A stretch of 64,000 nt of DNA. Source: Mycobacteriales bacterium (lineage in GTDB: Bacteria > Actinomycetota > Actinomycetes > DATLTS01). The position numbers were made by a program, and so were the translations under genes. Shown in pieces: positions 51,838-62,150 of this stretch (its first letter is position 1; the number at the start of each line of letters is the position of its first letter). The notes below the pieces were generated by a model. It ran no database searches and was not told the DNA's origin. It saw only the letters and a list, made by a program, of their open reading frames with translations. The stretch is from the NCBI GenBank assembly GCA_035533475.1, contig DATLTS010000031.1:1-64000 (forward strand). Reading direction: 5' to 3'.

Positions 51838-52619
51838 CCCGATCCGTCGACGACCTCGGCCGGGCGGTGCAGCTGCCCGCGCAGGTCGAGCGGATCGTCT
51901 CCCTCGTCCCGTCGCTCACCGAATCCGTGGCCGCCACCGCGGCGCACCTGCTCGTCGGCGCCACCGACTACTGCACGCACCCGGCCGGCTTGGCGGCCCG
52001 GCGGATTGGCGGGACGAAGAACCCGGACGTGGCGGCGGTCGTCGCCCTGCGGCCCGACCTGGTCCTCGCGAACGAGGAGGAGAACCGCGAGACCGACCTG
52101 GCACAGCTCCGGTCGGCCGGCCTGCCGGTCTGGGTGACCGCGCCGCGGACCGTGCCGGAGGCGCTGGCGTCGCTGCGCCGGATGCTGTCCGCCTGCGGCC
52201 TGGCGGAGCCGGCTTGGCTGCGGAGCGCCGTAACCGTCTGGCAGGGACCGCCGCCGGTCCCGAACCGCCGCGCGTTCGTTCCGATCTGGCGCCGGCCCTG
52301 GATGTCCCTCGGCCACGGCACGTTCGCGGGAGACCTGTTGGGGCGATTGGGCGTTCTCAATATTCATAACGACAATCCGCTCCGCTACCCCCGGGTGAGC
52401 CTGGGGGAGCTGCGGGGCCGGCCGCTCGACCTCGTCGTGTTGCCCGACGAGCCCTACCGGTTCACGGCCGCGGATCTCGACGCGTTCGTCGGCTGGCCGG
52501 TGCGGATCGCGTTCGTATCCGGCCGGCATCTCACCTGGTACGGGCCCTCACTGGTGGAGGCCCGGGAGGTGCTCGCCGGCCAGCTGGCGCGGGCGGCGCC
52601 GGCGCCGGTTCAGGTGTAG
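51834..52619 (+). CDS. Helical-backbone metal receptor (BtuF-like), cytoplasmic
   Basis: A 261-residue BtuF/FhuD-fold protein (about 20-245) with [28 protein letters not shown] as N-lobe start. No signal peptide or lipobox is visible, so unlike transport-associated members it would be cytoplasmic or need another export route. It may bind cobalamin, haem or iron complexes. GTG at 51834 overlaps the npdG stop, so the two are coupled. Overlaps the convergent panB end by 10 bp. Confidence 0.82.
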   Translation: MTRSVDDLGRAVQLPAQVERIVSLVPSLTESVAATAAHLLVGATDYCTHPAGLAARRIGGTKNPDVAAVVALRPDLVLANEEENRETDLAQLRSAGLPVWVTAPRTVPEALASLRRMLSACGLAEPAWLRSAVTVWQGPPPVPNRRAFVPIWRRPWMSLGHGTFAGDLLGRLGVLNIHNDNPLRYPRVSLGELRGRPLDLVVLPDEPYRFTAADLDAFVGWPVRIAFVSGRHLTWYGPSLVEAREVLAGQLARAAPAPVQV

Positions 52620-53455
52620 CCGTGCTCCGGGCCTGGATACTGCCCGGAGCGCACGTCCTGTGCATAGGCCCGCGCGGCGGCGTCCAGGATCCCGCGCACG
52701 TCGGCGTAACGCCGGACGAACTTCGGCGCCCCGGCGGTCAGCCCGGCCATGTCCTGCCAGACGAGGACCTGCGCGTCGCAGTCCGGACCGGCGCCGATCC
52801 CGATGGTCGGGATGGCGAGCGATTCGGTGACCCGGGTGGCGAGCTCGGCGGGCACGACCTCGAGGACGACGGCGAACGCGCCGGCCGCCTGGAGGGATTT
52901 GGCGTCGGCCATCAGCCGCTCGCCGTCCTCGCCGCGGCCCTGGACCCGGTAGCCGCCGAAGACGTTGACGCTCTGCGGCGTGAGGCCCAGGTGCGCCATG
53001 ACCGGCACGCCGGCCCCGACCAGGGCCTCGACCTGCGGGAGCACCCGGGCGCCGCCCTCGAGCTTGACCGCCTGCGCGCCGCCCTCCTTGAGGAACCGGG
53101 CGGCGGTCTCGAGCGCCTGCTCGGGGGAGCCCTGGTAGGACCCGAACGGCAGGTCGGCGACGACCATCGCCCGGCGGGTTCCGCGCGCGACGGCGGCGAC
53201 CAGCGGGACGAGCTCCTCGACCCGGACCGGAAGGGTGGTCGTGTGCCCGTAGACGACGTTGGCCGCGCTGTCGCCGACGAGCAGGACGGGGATGCCGGCC
53301 TCGTCGAAGACACCGGCGGTGAGGGCGTCGTACGCGGTGAGCATCGGCCATCGCTCGCCGCGGCGCTTTGCGGCGAGTAGGTCGCGGACCGTGACCCGGC
53401 GATCCGGCGGGCCGCCGTAGAGGGGGGGTTCGACAGGATTCGGTGAACCGCTCAT
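52610..53455 (-). CDS. panB: 3-methyl-2-oxobutanoate hydroxymethyltransferase
   Basis: A 281-residue enzyme of pantothenate synthesis, adding a hydroxymethyl group from methylene-tetrahydrofolate to ketoisovalerate. The metal and substrate sites are [28 protein letters not shown] and [10 protein letters not shown], with the C-terminal [20 protein letters not shown] at 53455. Length is normal for actinobacteria. It lies downstream of nadE on the same strand with an 79-bp gap, so both may be expressed together, but panC/panD are not present. Confidence 0.96.
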   Translation of the reverse strand: MSGSPNPVEPPLYGGPPDRRVTVRDLLAAKRRGERWPMLTAYDALTAGVFDEAGIPVLLVGDSAANVVYGHTTTLPVRVEELVPLVAAVARGTRRAMVVADLPFGSYQGSPEQALETAARFLKEGGAQAVKLEGGARVLPQVEALVGAGVPVMAHLGLTPQSVNVFGGYRVQGRGEDGERLMADAKSLQAAGAFAVVLEVVPAELATRVTESLAIPTIGIGAGPDCDAQVLVWQDMAGLTAGAPKFVRRYADVRGILDAAARAYAQDVRSGQYPGPEHGYT

Positions 53456-53534
53456 CGCAGCGCTCCCATCTCGAGGCGCCGCGCGGCGTCCCCGGACCGT
53501 TTCATCGTCCCACGCCCGCCCGATTTCCGCGCGT

Positions 53535-55316
53535 TCAGGGGCCGGCCGGTTCCCGCCAGCTGTTCGTGATCGGCAGCCGCCGGTCGCGGCCGAACGCCTT
53601 GAGCGAGATCTTCGGCCCGGGGGGGTACTGGCGGCGTTTGTACTCCGCGGTGTCGACCAGCCGGATGACGCGGTCCACGATGCCGGGGTCGTGCCCGGCG
53701 GCGAGCAGGTCGCCGCGTCCCCGGTCGTAGGAGACGTAGAGCTCGAGCACCTCGTCGAGCACCGCGTAGTCGGGTAGGCGGTCGGCGTCGAGCTGATCCG
53801 GCGCGAGTTCGGCGGAGGGCGCCTTGGTGATGCTGCTCTCCGGGATCGGTGCGGGGAGCCCCTGTTCCGCGGCGTGCGCGTTGCGCCAGCGGGCCAGCTG
53901 CCAGACCAGCGTCTTCGGCACGTCCTTGAGCGGGGCGAACCCGCCGGCCGAGTCGCCGTAGAGGGTGGAGAAGCCGGTCGCCAGCTCGCTCTTGTTGCCG
54001 GTCGTGAGGACGAGGTGGCCGGCCTCGTTCGACAGCGCCATGAGGATGGTGCCGCGGATCCGCGCCTGGAGGTTTTCCTCGGCTAGCCCGTGCAGCCCAC
54101 CCGCGTCCGCGAACGCCTTCTCGTAGCCGTCGACGATCCCGGCGATCGGCATCTGCTGCCAGTGCAGACCCTGGCGTCTGGCCAGGTCCTCCGCGTCGAG
54201 CAGCGAGTGCTCGGAGGAGTAGCGGCTCGGCAGGCCGACGACGTGGACCGCGCCCGGGCCGAGCGCGTCGGCCGCGATCGTCGCCGTGAGCGCCGAGTCG
54301 ATACCTCCGGAAAGCCCGACGACGACCGTGGTGAAGCCGTTCTTGCGGGCGTAGTCCCGGGTGCCGGTGACCAGGGCGGTGTAGACCTCGGCGTCCTCGG
54401 GTAGCCGGGCGGCCACCCCGGCGGCCTCGGGCGGATACGGGGGAAGCGCGGATTCCGAGACCAGCAGGCGTGACACCGTCATGGTCGTACCGTCACCGAC
54501 GTCCACCGCGATCGCGTCGTCGCGCCGGTCCGCCAGCGGCAGGTCGAGATCGACCAGAAGGCAGCCTTCGGTGAACTGCGGTGCGCGACCGAGCACGCTG
54601 CCCCGGGCGTCGACGACCAGCGAACCGCCGTCGAAGACCAGCTCGTCCTGACCGCCGACCAGGTTGACGTACGCAAGGGTGGCTCCGGCCTGGGCGGCCC
54701 GGCGCCGGGCCAGCGCGACCCGGAAATCCTCTTTGGCCCGCTCGTAGGGCGAGCCGTTGATGCAGACGACGAGACCGGCTCCGGCCGCGCGGGCGGCGAC
54801 GATCGGCCCGCCCTCCTGCCAGAGGTCCTCGCAGATGGTCATCGCGATGTCGACGCCGTGCAGCCGGATCACCGGGAGGGTGTCGCCCGGCACGAAGTAA
54901 CGGAACTCGTCGAACACGCCGTAGTTCGGCAGGTGATGCTTCGCGTAGCTGGCGACGACCCGGCCGCCGTGCACGAAGGCAGACGCGTTCTGCGGTTCCC
55001 CGGCCGGGCGGCCGAGCATCGGCGTGGGGTCGGGGTTGCGGTCGAGGTAGCCGACGACGACCGCGACGTCGCCGACCCCCTCGTCGACCAGCCGGCCGGC
55101 GAGCCGCTCGAGGCCGGCGCGGGAGGCTTCCACGAAGGACCTGCGCAGCACCAGGTCCTCGGGCGGATAGCCGGTCAGGGCCATCTCCGGAAACAGCACG
55201 AGATGCGCGCCACGCCCGGCCGCGTGCCGGGTCCAGCGGACGACGAGGTCCGTGTTACCCGTGAGATCGCCGACCGTCAGGTCGATCTGCGCGAGGGCGA
55301 CCCGTAGCTGCGCCAT
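53535..55316 (-). CDS. nadE: Glutamine-dependent NAD+ synthetase
   Basis: A 593-residue two-domain enzyme. The N-terminal glutaminase (nitrilase fold) has Glu44 (FPEMALTG), Lys126 (YAKHHLP) and Cys162 (ICEDLW), delivering ammonia to the C-terminal synthetase with its ATP pyrophosphatase loop [11 protein letters not shown]. It amidates deamido-NAD+ as the last step of NAD synthesis. ATG start 55316 fits homologues; upstream frame to 55370 lacks similarity. It is divergent from glnA2 with 77 bp between starts. Confidence 0.97.
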   Translation of the reverse strand: MAQLRVALAQIDLTVGDLTGNTDLVVRWTRHAAGRGAHLVLFPEMALTGYPPEDLVLRRSFVEASRAGLERLAGRLVDEGVGDVAVVVGYLDRNPDPTPMLGRPAGEPQNASAFVHGGRVVASYAKHHLPNYGVFDEFRYFVPGDTLPVIRLHGVDIAMTICEDLWQEGGPIVAARAAGAGLVVCINGSPYERAKEDFRVALARRRAAQAGATLAYVNLVGGQDELVFDGGSLVVDARGSVLGRAPQFTEGCLLVDLDLPLADRRDDAIAVDVGDGTTMTVSRLLVSESALPPYPPEAAGVAARLPEDAEVYTALVTGTRDYARKNGFTTVVVGLSGGIDSALTATIAADALGPGAVHVVGLPSRYSSEHSLLDAEDLARRQGLHWQQMPIAGIVDGYEKAFADAGGLHGLAEENLQARIRGTILMALSNEAGHLVLTTGNKSELATGFSTLYGDSAGGFAPLKDVPKTLVWQLARWRNAHAAEQGLPAPIPESSITKAPSAELAPDQLDADRLPDYAVLDEVLELYVSYDRGRGDLLAAGHDPGIVDRVIRLVDTAEYKRRQYPPGPKISLKAFGRDRRLPITNSWREPAGP

Positions 55317-55393
55317 CCGGCCATTGTCACCCGCCCAGCCCGTACCGTGGTCCGGCGGTGGACAACCCACCCGCGACCTGACGGAATAGGCAG

Positions 55394-56734
55394 ATGGACA
55401 AGCAGCAGGAATTCGTTCTACGGACCCTCGAGGAGCGGGACATCCGCTTCATCCGGCTCTGGTTCACCGACGTGCTGGGTTTCCTGAAGTCGGTCGCGGT
55501 GGCCCCGGCCGAGTTGGAGGGCGCGTTCGGTGAGGGGATCGGTTTCGACGGTTCCGCCATCGAGGGCTTCGCGCGGGTGCACGAGTCGGACATGCTGGTC
55601 CGGCCCGATCCGGCGACCTTCCAGGTCCTGCCGTGGCGGGGGGAGTCACCGGCCACCGCCCGGATGTTCTGCGACATCCTGCTGCCCGATGGGGCCCCGT
55701 CCTACGCCGATCCGCGGCACGTGCTGCGCCGTGCGCTCGGCCGCGCCGCGGAGCTCGGTTTCACCTTCTACACCCACCCCGAGGTCGAGTTCTTCCTGTT
55801 CCGCGAACGCCCCGACGGTGCGGGCTACGTCCCGCAGCCGGTCGACCATGGTGGGTATTTCGACCACACGCCCCATGACGTCGGGCACGACTTCCGGCGG
55901 GCCGCGATCACGATGCTCGAGCGGATGGGCATCTCCGTCGAGTACTCGCACCACGAGTGCGCACCGGGGCAGCAGGAGATCGACCTGCGCTACGCCGACG
56001 CGCTGACCACCGCGGACAACCTGATGACCTTCCGGCTGGTGGTCAAGGAGGTCGCCCTCGACCAGGGGGTGTTCGCCTCCTTCATGCCCAAGCCGTTCGC
56101 CGACCAGCCCGGTTCGGCGATGCACACCCACCTGTCGCTGTTCGAGGGCGACCGCAACGCCTTCCACGACGCGAGCGACCCGCTGCACCTGTCCAAGGTC
56201 GGTCGGGCGTTCGTCGCCGGGCTGCTCGTGCACGCCGCGGAGATCACCGCGGTGACCAACCAGTGGGTGAACTCCTACAAGCGGCTGTGGGGCGGCGGTG
56301 AGGCGCCGGCCTACGTCTCCTGGGGACACAACAACCGGTCGGCGCTGGTCCGGGTGCCGATGTACAAGCCGCAGAAGGGCCAGGCCACCCGGATCGAGGT
56401 CCGCTCCCCGGACAGTGCCTGCAACCCCTACCTCACCTTCGCCGTCCTGCTGGCCGCCGGCCTCAAGGGAATCGAGCAGGGCTACGAGTTGCCGGACGGT
56501 GCGGAGGACGACGTCTGGTCGCTGACCGACGCCGAGCGGCGGGCGCTGGGGATCGCGGCGCTGCCCGGCTCGCTGGCCGACGCGATCACGGTCATGGAGC
56601 GCTCCGAGCTGGTCGCCGAAACCCTCGGCGAGCACGTCTTCGACTTCTTCCTGCGCAACAAGCGCGCCGAGTGGGAGGACTACCGGCGCACCATCACCCC
56701 GTTCGAGCTCGAGCGCTACCTCCCCGTCCTCTGA
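55394..56734 (+). CDS. glnA: Glutamine synthetase, GlnA2 type
   Basis: A 446-residue class I-alpha glutamine synthetase. Active-site segments are present: FDGSAIEGFARVHESDM, HPEVEFFLF, the CAPGQQEIDLRY region, HTHLSLFEG, NSYKRL and EVRSPDSACNPYL. The NLYDLP adenylylation loop of the longer GS I-beta is absent and length equals mycobacterial GlnA2, so regulation by the downstream GlnE is unlikely for this isoenzyme. ATG at 55394. Neighbouring nadE, amidotransferase and glnE genes agree with conserved actinobacterial order. Ribosome-binding site is weak (GGAATAGGC). Confidence 0.96.
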   Translation: MDKQQEFVLRTLEERDIRFIRLWFTDVLGFLKSVAVAPAELEGAFGEGIGFDGSAIEGFARVHESDMLVRPDPATFQVLPWRGESPATARMFCDILLPDGAPSYADPRHVLRRALGRAAELGFTFYTHPEVEFFLFRERPDGAGYVPQPVDHGGYFDHTPHDVGHDFRRAAITMLERMGISVEYSHHECAPGQQEIDLRYADALTTADNLMTFRLVVKEVALDQGVFASFMPKPFADQPGSAMHTHLSLFEGDRNAFHDASDPLHLSKVGRAFVAGLLVHAAEITAVTNQWVNSYKRLWGGGEAPAYVSWGHNNRSALVRVPMYKPQKGQATRIEVRSPDSACNPYLTFAVLLAAGLKGIEQGYELPDGAEDDVWSLTDAERRALGIAALPGSLADAITVMERSELVAETLGEHVFDFFLRNKRAEWEDYRRTITPFELERYLPVL

Positions 56735-56739
56735 GCCCG

Positions 56740-57486
56740 ATGCCGACGGCCCGGGCGCTCGTCGTCCAGCACGCCGAGCAGGAGGGTCCGGACCGGCTGG
56801 CCGAGTGGCTGCCGGCCGCCGGCGTCGAACTGGACATCCGCCACGCCTACGCCGGAGACCAGGTTCGCCTGCCGGCCGGGAGCGTCGCCGGCCTGCTCGT
56901 CATGGGCGGCCCGATGGGAGCCACCGACGACGCCGACGCGCCCTGGTTGCCGGACACCCGCCGGATCCTCACCGAAGCGGTGGCCACCGGGCTGCCGACC
57001 CTCGCCATCTGCCTCGGCGCCCAGCTGCTCGCGGTCGCCGCCGGGGGGGCGGTGCGGCGCGGCTCGGCGGGTCCGGAGCTCGGGCTGGACGCCGTGGCGC
57101 CCAGCCCGGCGGCGGCCGAGGACCGGTTGCTGTCCTCGACCGGCCCGGTCCCGGTCCCGGTGGTGCAGTGGCACTGGGACGAGGTTGCCGAGCTGCCGCC
57201 GGGCTCGGTGCTGCTCGCCGGGTCGGCGAGGTACCCAAACCAGGCGTTCCGGGTCGGGCGGCTGGCCTGGGGCCTTCAGTTCCATCTCGAGTCCAGCGCC
57301 CGGACGGTGGCGGACTGGGCGCGGATCGACGCCGACGGGGTCCGGGCCGCCGGGTTCGATCCGGCGGCGCTCGCGGCCGGGGTGGCGGCCGGCGAGCAGC
57401 GGCTCCGCGAGGTCTGGCAGCCGGTCGCCGAGCGGTTCGCCGGCCTGGTCCGGGACCGTGCGGCGGACCGCCCGTCGCCGCCGTGA
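56740..57486 (+). CDS. Class I glutamine amidotransferase-like protein
   Basis: A 248-residue GATase1 domain of the GuaA-like branch. The nucleophile Cys is in LAICLGAQLLA, and His/Glu are in LQFHLESS, giving the full Cys-His-Glu triad, with GGPMGATDD as the oxyanion region. It would hydrolyse glutamine or a gamma-glutamyl compound, perhaps in polyamine/glutamine catabolism. ATG at 56740, 5 bp after the glnA2 stop, and its stop overlaps glnE in GTGA, so all three may form one operon. Confidence 0.9.
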   Translation: MPTARALVVQHAEQEGPDRLAEWLPAAGVELDIRHAYAGDQVRLPAGSVAGLLVMGGPMGATDDADAPWLPDTRRILTEAVATGLPTLAICLGAQLLAVAAGGAVRRGSAGPELGLDAVAPSPAAAEDRLLSSTGPVPVPVVQWHWDEVAELPPGSVLLAGSARYPNQAFRVGRLAWGLQFHLESSARTVADWARIDADGVRAAGFDPAALAAGVAAGEQRLREVWQPVAERFAGLVRDRAADRPSPP

Positions 57487-60479
57487 CCGCCGGCCGCCCC
57501 CCGGCCGACCGGGCGAGCAGCCTGGAGGGCCGGCTGTCCCGGCTCGGCTTCACCGACACCACCCGGGTCGGCGCCACCCTGACCCGCCTCGGCCTGCTCG
57601 ATGAGCCCGCGGTCCTGGACGCCCTGGCCGACGGCGCCGACCCGGATCGCGCGGTGGCGGGGCTCGGCCGGATCGTCGAGGCGGCGGGGGACCGGGCCGA
57701 GCTTCTCGAGGCCTTGCGCTCCCAGGCCGGGTTCCGGTCCCGCCTGATCGGCGTTCTCGGCGCGAGTGCCGCGCTGGCCGAGCACCTGGCCCGGCACCCG
57801 ACCGACTGGCGGGCCCTGCTCGTCGACGCGACCACGGCCCGCCCCAGCCTGTACGGGTTGCAGCGCTCGCTGCTGGAGGCGGTCGGCGCGAGCGGCCCGG
57901 ACGGCACGGCCGCCGGATCCGGAACCGAGGTGCTGGACGGGCTGCGCCGGGCCTACCGGCGCCAGCTGCTCACCCTGGCCGCCCGCGACCTCACCGGTTC
58001 GCTCGCCGTCGAGGACGTCGCCGGCGAGCTCGCCGACCTGGCGGCCGCGACCCTGACCGCGGCGCTCACCGTGGCCCGGGCCGGGCTGGCGGAGGGCGCC
58101 GAGCCGGCCAGGCTGGCCGTGATCGGGATGGGCAAGTGCGGCGGCCGGGAGCTCAACTACGTCAGCGACGTCGACGTCCTGTTCGTCGCGGAGCCGATGC
58201 CGGGAGGTCACGAGGAGGCGGCGCTGCGCACCGCGACCCGGCTCGCCACCGGGCTGGTCCGGGCCTGCGCGGAGACGACGTCGGAAGGCGCGATCTGGCC
58301 GGTCGACGCGGCACTGCGCCCGGAGGGCAAGTCCGGTCCGCTGGTCCGCACCCTGGCCAGCCACGAGGCCTACTACCGGCGGTGGGCTAAGACCTGGGAG
58401 TTCCAGGCGCTGCTCAAGGCCCGGCCGGTCGCGGGCGACCTGGAGCTCGGCAACGCGTTCGTCGGGACCGTCGCCCCGCTGGTGTGGACCTCGGCCGGCC
58501 GGCCGCGCCTGGTCGAGGAGATCCAGGCGATGCGCCGCCGGGTCGAGGGCACGTTGCCCCGCGCGTCGGCCGAACGGGAGGTGAAACTCGGCCCGGGTGG
58601 CCTGCGCGACGTCGAGTTCGCCGTGCAGCTGCTTCAGCTCGTCCACGGCCGGACCGATCCCACGTTGCGCAGCGGAACCACCCTGCTCGCGCTGGACACC
58701 TTGGCCACCGGCGGCTACGTCGGCCGCGACGACGCCACCCACCTCGCCGCGGCCTACCGGTTCCTCCGGCTGGTGGAGCACCGGCTCCAGCTCGAGCGTC
58801 TGCGTCGCACGCACACCGTTCCGGACGACGCGGTCGCGCTGCGCCGGCTCGGGCGGTCCCTCGGCTACCGTCGCGACCCGGTCGAGGAGTTCGCGGCCCA
58901 GCGATCGGCGCATGCCCGGGAGGTCCGCCGGCTGCACGAGAAGTTGTTCTACCGGCCGCTGCTCGGCGCGGTCGCCCGGCTGCCCGCGGAGCAGGCCGGC
59001 CTGGCCCCGGACGCGGCGCTGGCGCGGCTCGCCGCGCTCGGGTTCGCCGACCCGGCCGCGTCGCTTCGCCACCTGGAGGCGCTGACCAGCGGCGTCAGCC
59101 GGCGGGCGGCGATCCAGCGGACCCTGCTGCCGGTGATGCTCGGCTGGTTCGCGGACGCCGCCGACCCGGACGCCGGGCTGCTCGCCTTCCGCCAGGTCAG
59201 CGAGTCGCTCGGCGGAACCCCCTGGTACCTGCGCCTGCTCCGGGACGAGGGTGCGGTCGCGGAACGGCTCGCCAGGCTGCTCGCGACCAGCCGGTACGTC
59301 GCCGACCTGCTCGGCCGGGCGCCGGCGGCGGTCGCCATGCTCGGCTCGGAACCCGAGCTGCGGGCCCGGCCGCGGGCCGCCGTGCAGGCGGAGATGCTCG
59401 CGACCGTTCGGCGCAACGAGGACTGGGAGGCCGCGGTCGTCGCGGTCCGCGGGGTCCGTCGCCACGAGGTGCTGCGGATCGCCTGCGCCGACCTGCTCGG
59501 CCTCGCGGCGATCGAGGAGGTCGGCCCGGCGCTGTCCGAGGTGGCGGCGGCCACCCTGGCCGCCGCCCTGGAGACCGCGACCCGGAAGTTGACCGCCGAG
59601 CGGCGCGGCCCGTTGTCGGCCCGGCTCGCGGTCATCGGCATGGGCCGGCTCGGTGGCCGGGAGCAGGGTTACGGCAGCGATGCCGACGTCCTGTTCGTCT
59701 ACGAACCGCTGGCCGGTGCGGGCGACTCGCCCCAGGTCACCCAGGACGCCCACGACCTCGCCCAGGAGCTGCGCCGGCTGCTCGCGCTGCCCGCGCTCGA
59801 CCCGTCGGTCGTCGTCGACGCCGACCTGCGTCCGGAGGGTCGGCAGGGTCCGCTGGTCCGCAGCCTCGACTCCTACGCGGCCTACTACCGGCGGTGGGCG
59901 AAGACCTGGGAGGTGCAGGCGTTGCTCCGCGCCAGCCCGGTCGCCGGAGACGAGGACCTCGGACGCCGCTTCGGGGAGTTGGCCGACACCTACCGCTGGC
60001 CGGTGACCGGTCTGGACCCGACGGCCGAGCGGGAGATCCGCCGGATCAAGGCCCGGATCGAGGCCGAGCGGCTCCCCCGCGGCGCCGACCCCGGGCTGCA
60101 CATGAAACTCGGGCGCGGCGGCCTCGCCGACGTCGAGTGGACCGTGCAGCTGCTCCAGCTCCGGCACGGCCACGCGACGCCCGGGCTGCGGACCACCGGC
60201 ACCGTGCCCGCGCTCGAGGCAGCCCGGGCGGCGGGCCTGCTCGATCCGTCCGACGCCGAGAAGTTGCTGGCCGCCTGGCGACTCGCCAGCCGGGTCCGCA
60301 ACGCCGTGTTGCTCGTCCGCGGCCGGCCGGCCGACTCGGTGCCGACCGACCTGCGCACGCTGGCCGGCGTCGGCCGGGCACTTGGCTACCCCGCCGGCGA
60401 AACCGGTGCCCTGCTCGAGGACTACCTTCGGGTCACCCGCCGGGCGCGGGCCGTCGTCGAGAGGGTCTTCTTCGGATGA
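57483..60479 (+). CDS. glnE: Glutamine synthetase adenylyltransferase
   Basis: A 998-residue bifunctional enzyme with two homologous nucleotidyltransferase domains: GKCGGRELNYVSDVDVLF in the N-half and GRLGGREQGYGSDADVLF in the C-half, joined by helical regions. It adds or removes AMP on the GS tyrosine according to nitrogen status. GTG at 57483 overlaps the amidotransferase stop (GTGA) and its TGA overlaps the next ATG. Its target is probably a GS I-beta encoded elsewhere, as GlnA2 here lacks the Tyr loop. Confidence 0.96.
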   Translation: MTAGRPPADRASSLEGRLSRLGFTDTTRVGATLTRLGLLDEPAVLDALADGADPDRAVAGLGRIVEAAGDRAELLEALRSQAGFRSRLIGVLGASAALAEHLARHPTDWRALLVDATTARPSLYGLQRSLLEAVGASGPDGTAAGSGTEVLDGLRRAYRRQLLTLAARDLTGSLAVEDVAGELADLAAATLTAALTVARAGLAEGAEPARLAVIGMGKCGGRELNYVSDVDVLFVAEPMPGGHEEAALRTATRLATGLVRACAETTSEGAIWPVDAALRPEGKSGPLVRTLASHEAYYRRWAKTWEFQALLKARPVAGDLELGNAFVGTVAPLVWTSAGRPRLVEEIQAMRRRVEGTLPRASAEREVKLGPGGLRDVEFAVQLLQLVHGRTDPTLRSGTTLLALDTLATGGYVGRDDATHLAAAYRFLRLVEHRLQLERLRRTHTVPDDAVALRRLGRSLGYRRDPVEEFAAQRSAHAREVRRLHEKLFYRPLLGAVARLPAEQAGLAPDAALARLAALGFADPAASLRHLEALTSGVSRRAAIQRTLLPVMLGWFADAADPDAGLLAFRQVSESLGGTPWYLRLLRDEGAVAERLARLLATSRYVADLLGRAPAAVAMLGSEPELRARPRAAVQAEMLATVRRNEDWEAAVVAVRGVRRHEVLRIACADLLGLAAIEEVGPALSEVAAATLAAALETATRKLTAERRGPLSARLAVIGMGRLGGREQGYGSDADVLFVYEPLAGAGDSPQVTQDAHDLAQELRRLLALPALDPSVVVDADLRPEGRQGPLVRSLDSYAAYYRRWAKTWEVQALLRASPVAGDEDLGRRFGELADTYRWPVTGLDPTAEREIRRIKARIEAERLPRGADPGLHMKLGRGGLADVEWTVQLLQLRHGHATPGLRTTGTVPALEAARAAGLLDPSDAEKLLAAWRLASRVRNAVLLVRGRPADSVPTDLRTLAGVGRALGYPAGETGALLEDYLRVTRRARAVVERVFFG

Positions 60480-61405
60480 GCACAGTGTTTCCGGTCGCCC
60501 GCCAGGTCGCCGTCGAGGGCGTCCGGTTTTCCCTGCACCGGCTGGACCCGTCGCGTCGGCGCCGCACGACCCCGGTGCTGCTGCTGCACGGCGTGCCGCA
60601 GACGGCCCTCGTTTGGCGGCAAATAGCGGGAGAACTGGGCACCGATCGGACCGTGCTCGCCCCGGACCTCAAGGGCCTTGGGGCCAGCGAGTCGACCGGC
60701 CGCTACGACATCGCAACCCTGGTCCACGAACTGGCGGCGTTGGTCCTGCACGAGGTCGAAGGCCCGGTCGACGTGGTCGGGCACGACTGGGGCGGTTCGC
60801 TGGCGCTGGCCCTGTCCGCCGCCCGGCCGGAGCTCGTCCGGCGACTGGTCGTCGTGTCCGCCCCTTATCGGCACATCGATCTGCTGCACGCGTTCCACAT
60901 CCCGCTGTTCAGCCTGCCGCTGCTGCCGGAGCTCACCTTCAGGCTCGGCCGGGAGCGGTTGGTCCGGTCGATGATCCGCTACTGCTGGAAATCACCGACC
61001 GCGCTGGACCCGCAGATCATGGCGGCGTATGCGGCGGCGTACGCCGACCCGGGACGGGTCCGCGCGATGCTCGCCTACTACCGGGCGACCACCCGCCCCC
61101 GGCTCGCCTCGCTGGCGGTCGGGGCGATGGTGCCTTCCCGGCGCCGCCGGCTCCCGCCGTCGCGGGTGAACGCCGAACGCCGGCTGGTGGTCTGGGGGGC
61201 GGCCGACCCGGTGCTCCCGCTGGCGGTCGGCGAGGCGGTGGTCCGCGACCTCGGGCCGGGCACGGTCTTCGTGACCGTCCCGGGCGTGGGTCACTTCCCG
61301 GTCGAGGAGGCCCCCGAGACGGTGCTGGCGACGATCGCGGACTTCCTTCGCCAGCCGAGCAGTGCGGAGAACGGCCGGCGCGCGAGCAGCGACTCGGCCC
61401 CGTAA
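60476..61405 (+). CDS. Alpha/beta hydrolase, epoxide-hydrolase/dehalogenase type
   Basis: A 309-residue alpha/beta-hydrolase. The oxyanion segment is LLLHGVPQT, the nucleophile is Asp104 in VVGHDWGGSLAL rather than Ser, and the final His is in VPGVGHFPVEEAP. An Asp nucleophile places it with epoxide hydrolases, haloalkane dehalogenases and fluoroacetate dehalogenases. ATG at 60476 overlaps the glnE stop (ATGA). Its 3' end overlaps the convergent PAP2 gene by 115 bp. Substrate unknown. Confidence 0.9.
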   Translation: MSTVFPVARQVAVEGVRFSLHRLDPSRRRRTTPVLLLHGVPQTALVWRQIAGELGTDRTVLAPDLKGLGASESTGRYDIATLVHELAALVLHEVEGPVDVVGHDWGGSLALALSAARPELVRRLVVVSAPYRHIDLLHAFHIPLFSLPLLPELTFRLGRERLVRSMIRYCWKSPTALDPQIMAAYAAAYADPGRVRAMLAYYRATTRPRLASLAVGAMVPSRRRRLPPSRVNAERRLVVWGAADPVLPLAVGEAVVRDLGPGTVFVTVPGVGHFPVEEAPETVLATIADFLRQPSSAENGRRASSDSAP

Positions 61406-62130
61406 CCGAGGCCGATCGCGAGCACCCCGCCGGCCGCGTCGGCGAGGAAATGGTTCGCGGTGCCGATGATGACGAAGAACGTGATGAGCGGGTAGGCGAC
61501 GGCGAGCGCCTTGACCCAGCGCCGGCGCGAGAGCGTCGCGATCGTGACACCGCACCACACCGCCCAGGCGAGGTGCAGCGACGGCATGGCCGCGTACTGG
61601 TTGGACGCCTTCGCCACCGCCCCGGAACCCCACGATCCCCAGGTGTGGAACTTGAGCACGGTGTCGACGAAGCCGGCGTTCGCCAGCATCCGTGGCGGCG
61701 CCAGCGCGTAGAGGTAGAAGCCGAGCAGGCCCAGGCCGGTGGTGACGAACAGCACGGTGCGGGCCGCCCGGAAGGCCAGCGGACGCTTCGCGTATACCCA
61801 GACCAGCGCGCCGATCGTGACCACGAAGTGCGTGGTCGCGTACCAGTAGTTCGCGGCGAACGCCAGCCAGTGCACGTGGTCGACGAAGTGGTTGATCGCC
61901 AGCTCGGGATCCAGATGCAGGCGCCGCTCGACGCTGAGGATCTCGCGCGCCCGGGACATCGCCGCCCCGACATGGCTCGGCAGCGCGTTGCGGGTCAGCG
62001 TGTACAGCGCGTAGCACACCCCGATGAACAGGACCTCCTGCCACCACCGCGGCCGCCGGCGACCCGCCGGACGGACGTCGGGCACCCGCGGCGGATCGTC
62101 GACGCCCAGGCCGCCCCCCGATTCACTCAT
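61291..62130 (-). CDS. PAP2-family membrane phosphatase / inositol-phospholipid synthase-like
   Basis: A 279-residue protein with about six helices and PAP2 motifs PSLHLAWAVW (C2) and GTANHFLADAAGG (C3, His-x3-Asp). The extended N-terminal region ([19 protein letters not shown]) and LDPELAINHFVD match the InPS/PAP2_3 group that includes actinobacterial phosphoinositol enzymes. It acts on a lipid phosphate in the membrane. ATG at 62130. It overlaps the convergent hydrolase gene by 115 bp, unusual but both frames retain conserved motifs. Confidence 0.88.
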   Translation of the reverse strand: MSESGGGLGVDDPPRVPDVRPAGRRRPRWWQEVLFIGVCYALYTLTRNALPSHVGAAMSRAREILSVERRLHLDPELAINHFVDHVHWLAFAANYWYATTHFVVTIGALVWVYAKRPLAFRAARTVLFVTTGLGLLGFYLYALAPPRMLANAGFVDTVLKFHTWGSWGSGAVAKASNQYAAMPSLHLAWAVWCGVTIATLSRRRWVKALAVAYPLITFFVIIGTANHFLADAAGGVLAIGLGYGAESLLARRPFSALLGWRRKSAIVASTVSGASSTGK

Positions 62131-62150
62131 CTCCAACGAGGCCCTCGCGC

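Noticed and set aside
57276-60173. A 965-codon leftward open frame opposite glnE
   Set aside because: It is the antisense of glnE, made of Val/Gly/Arg/Gln repeats without motifs; glnE has two complete catalytic domains.
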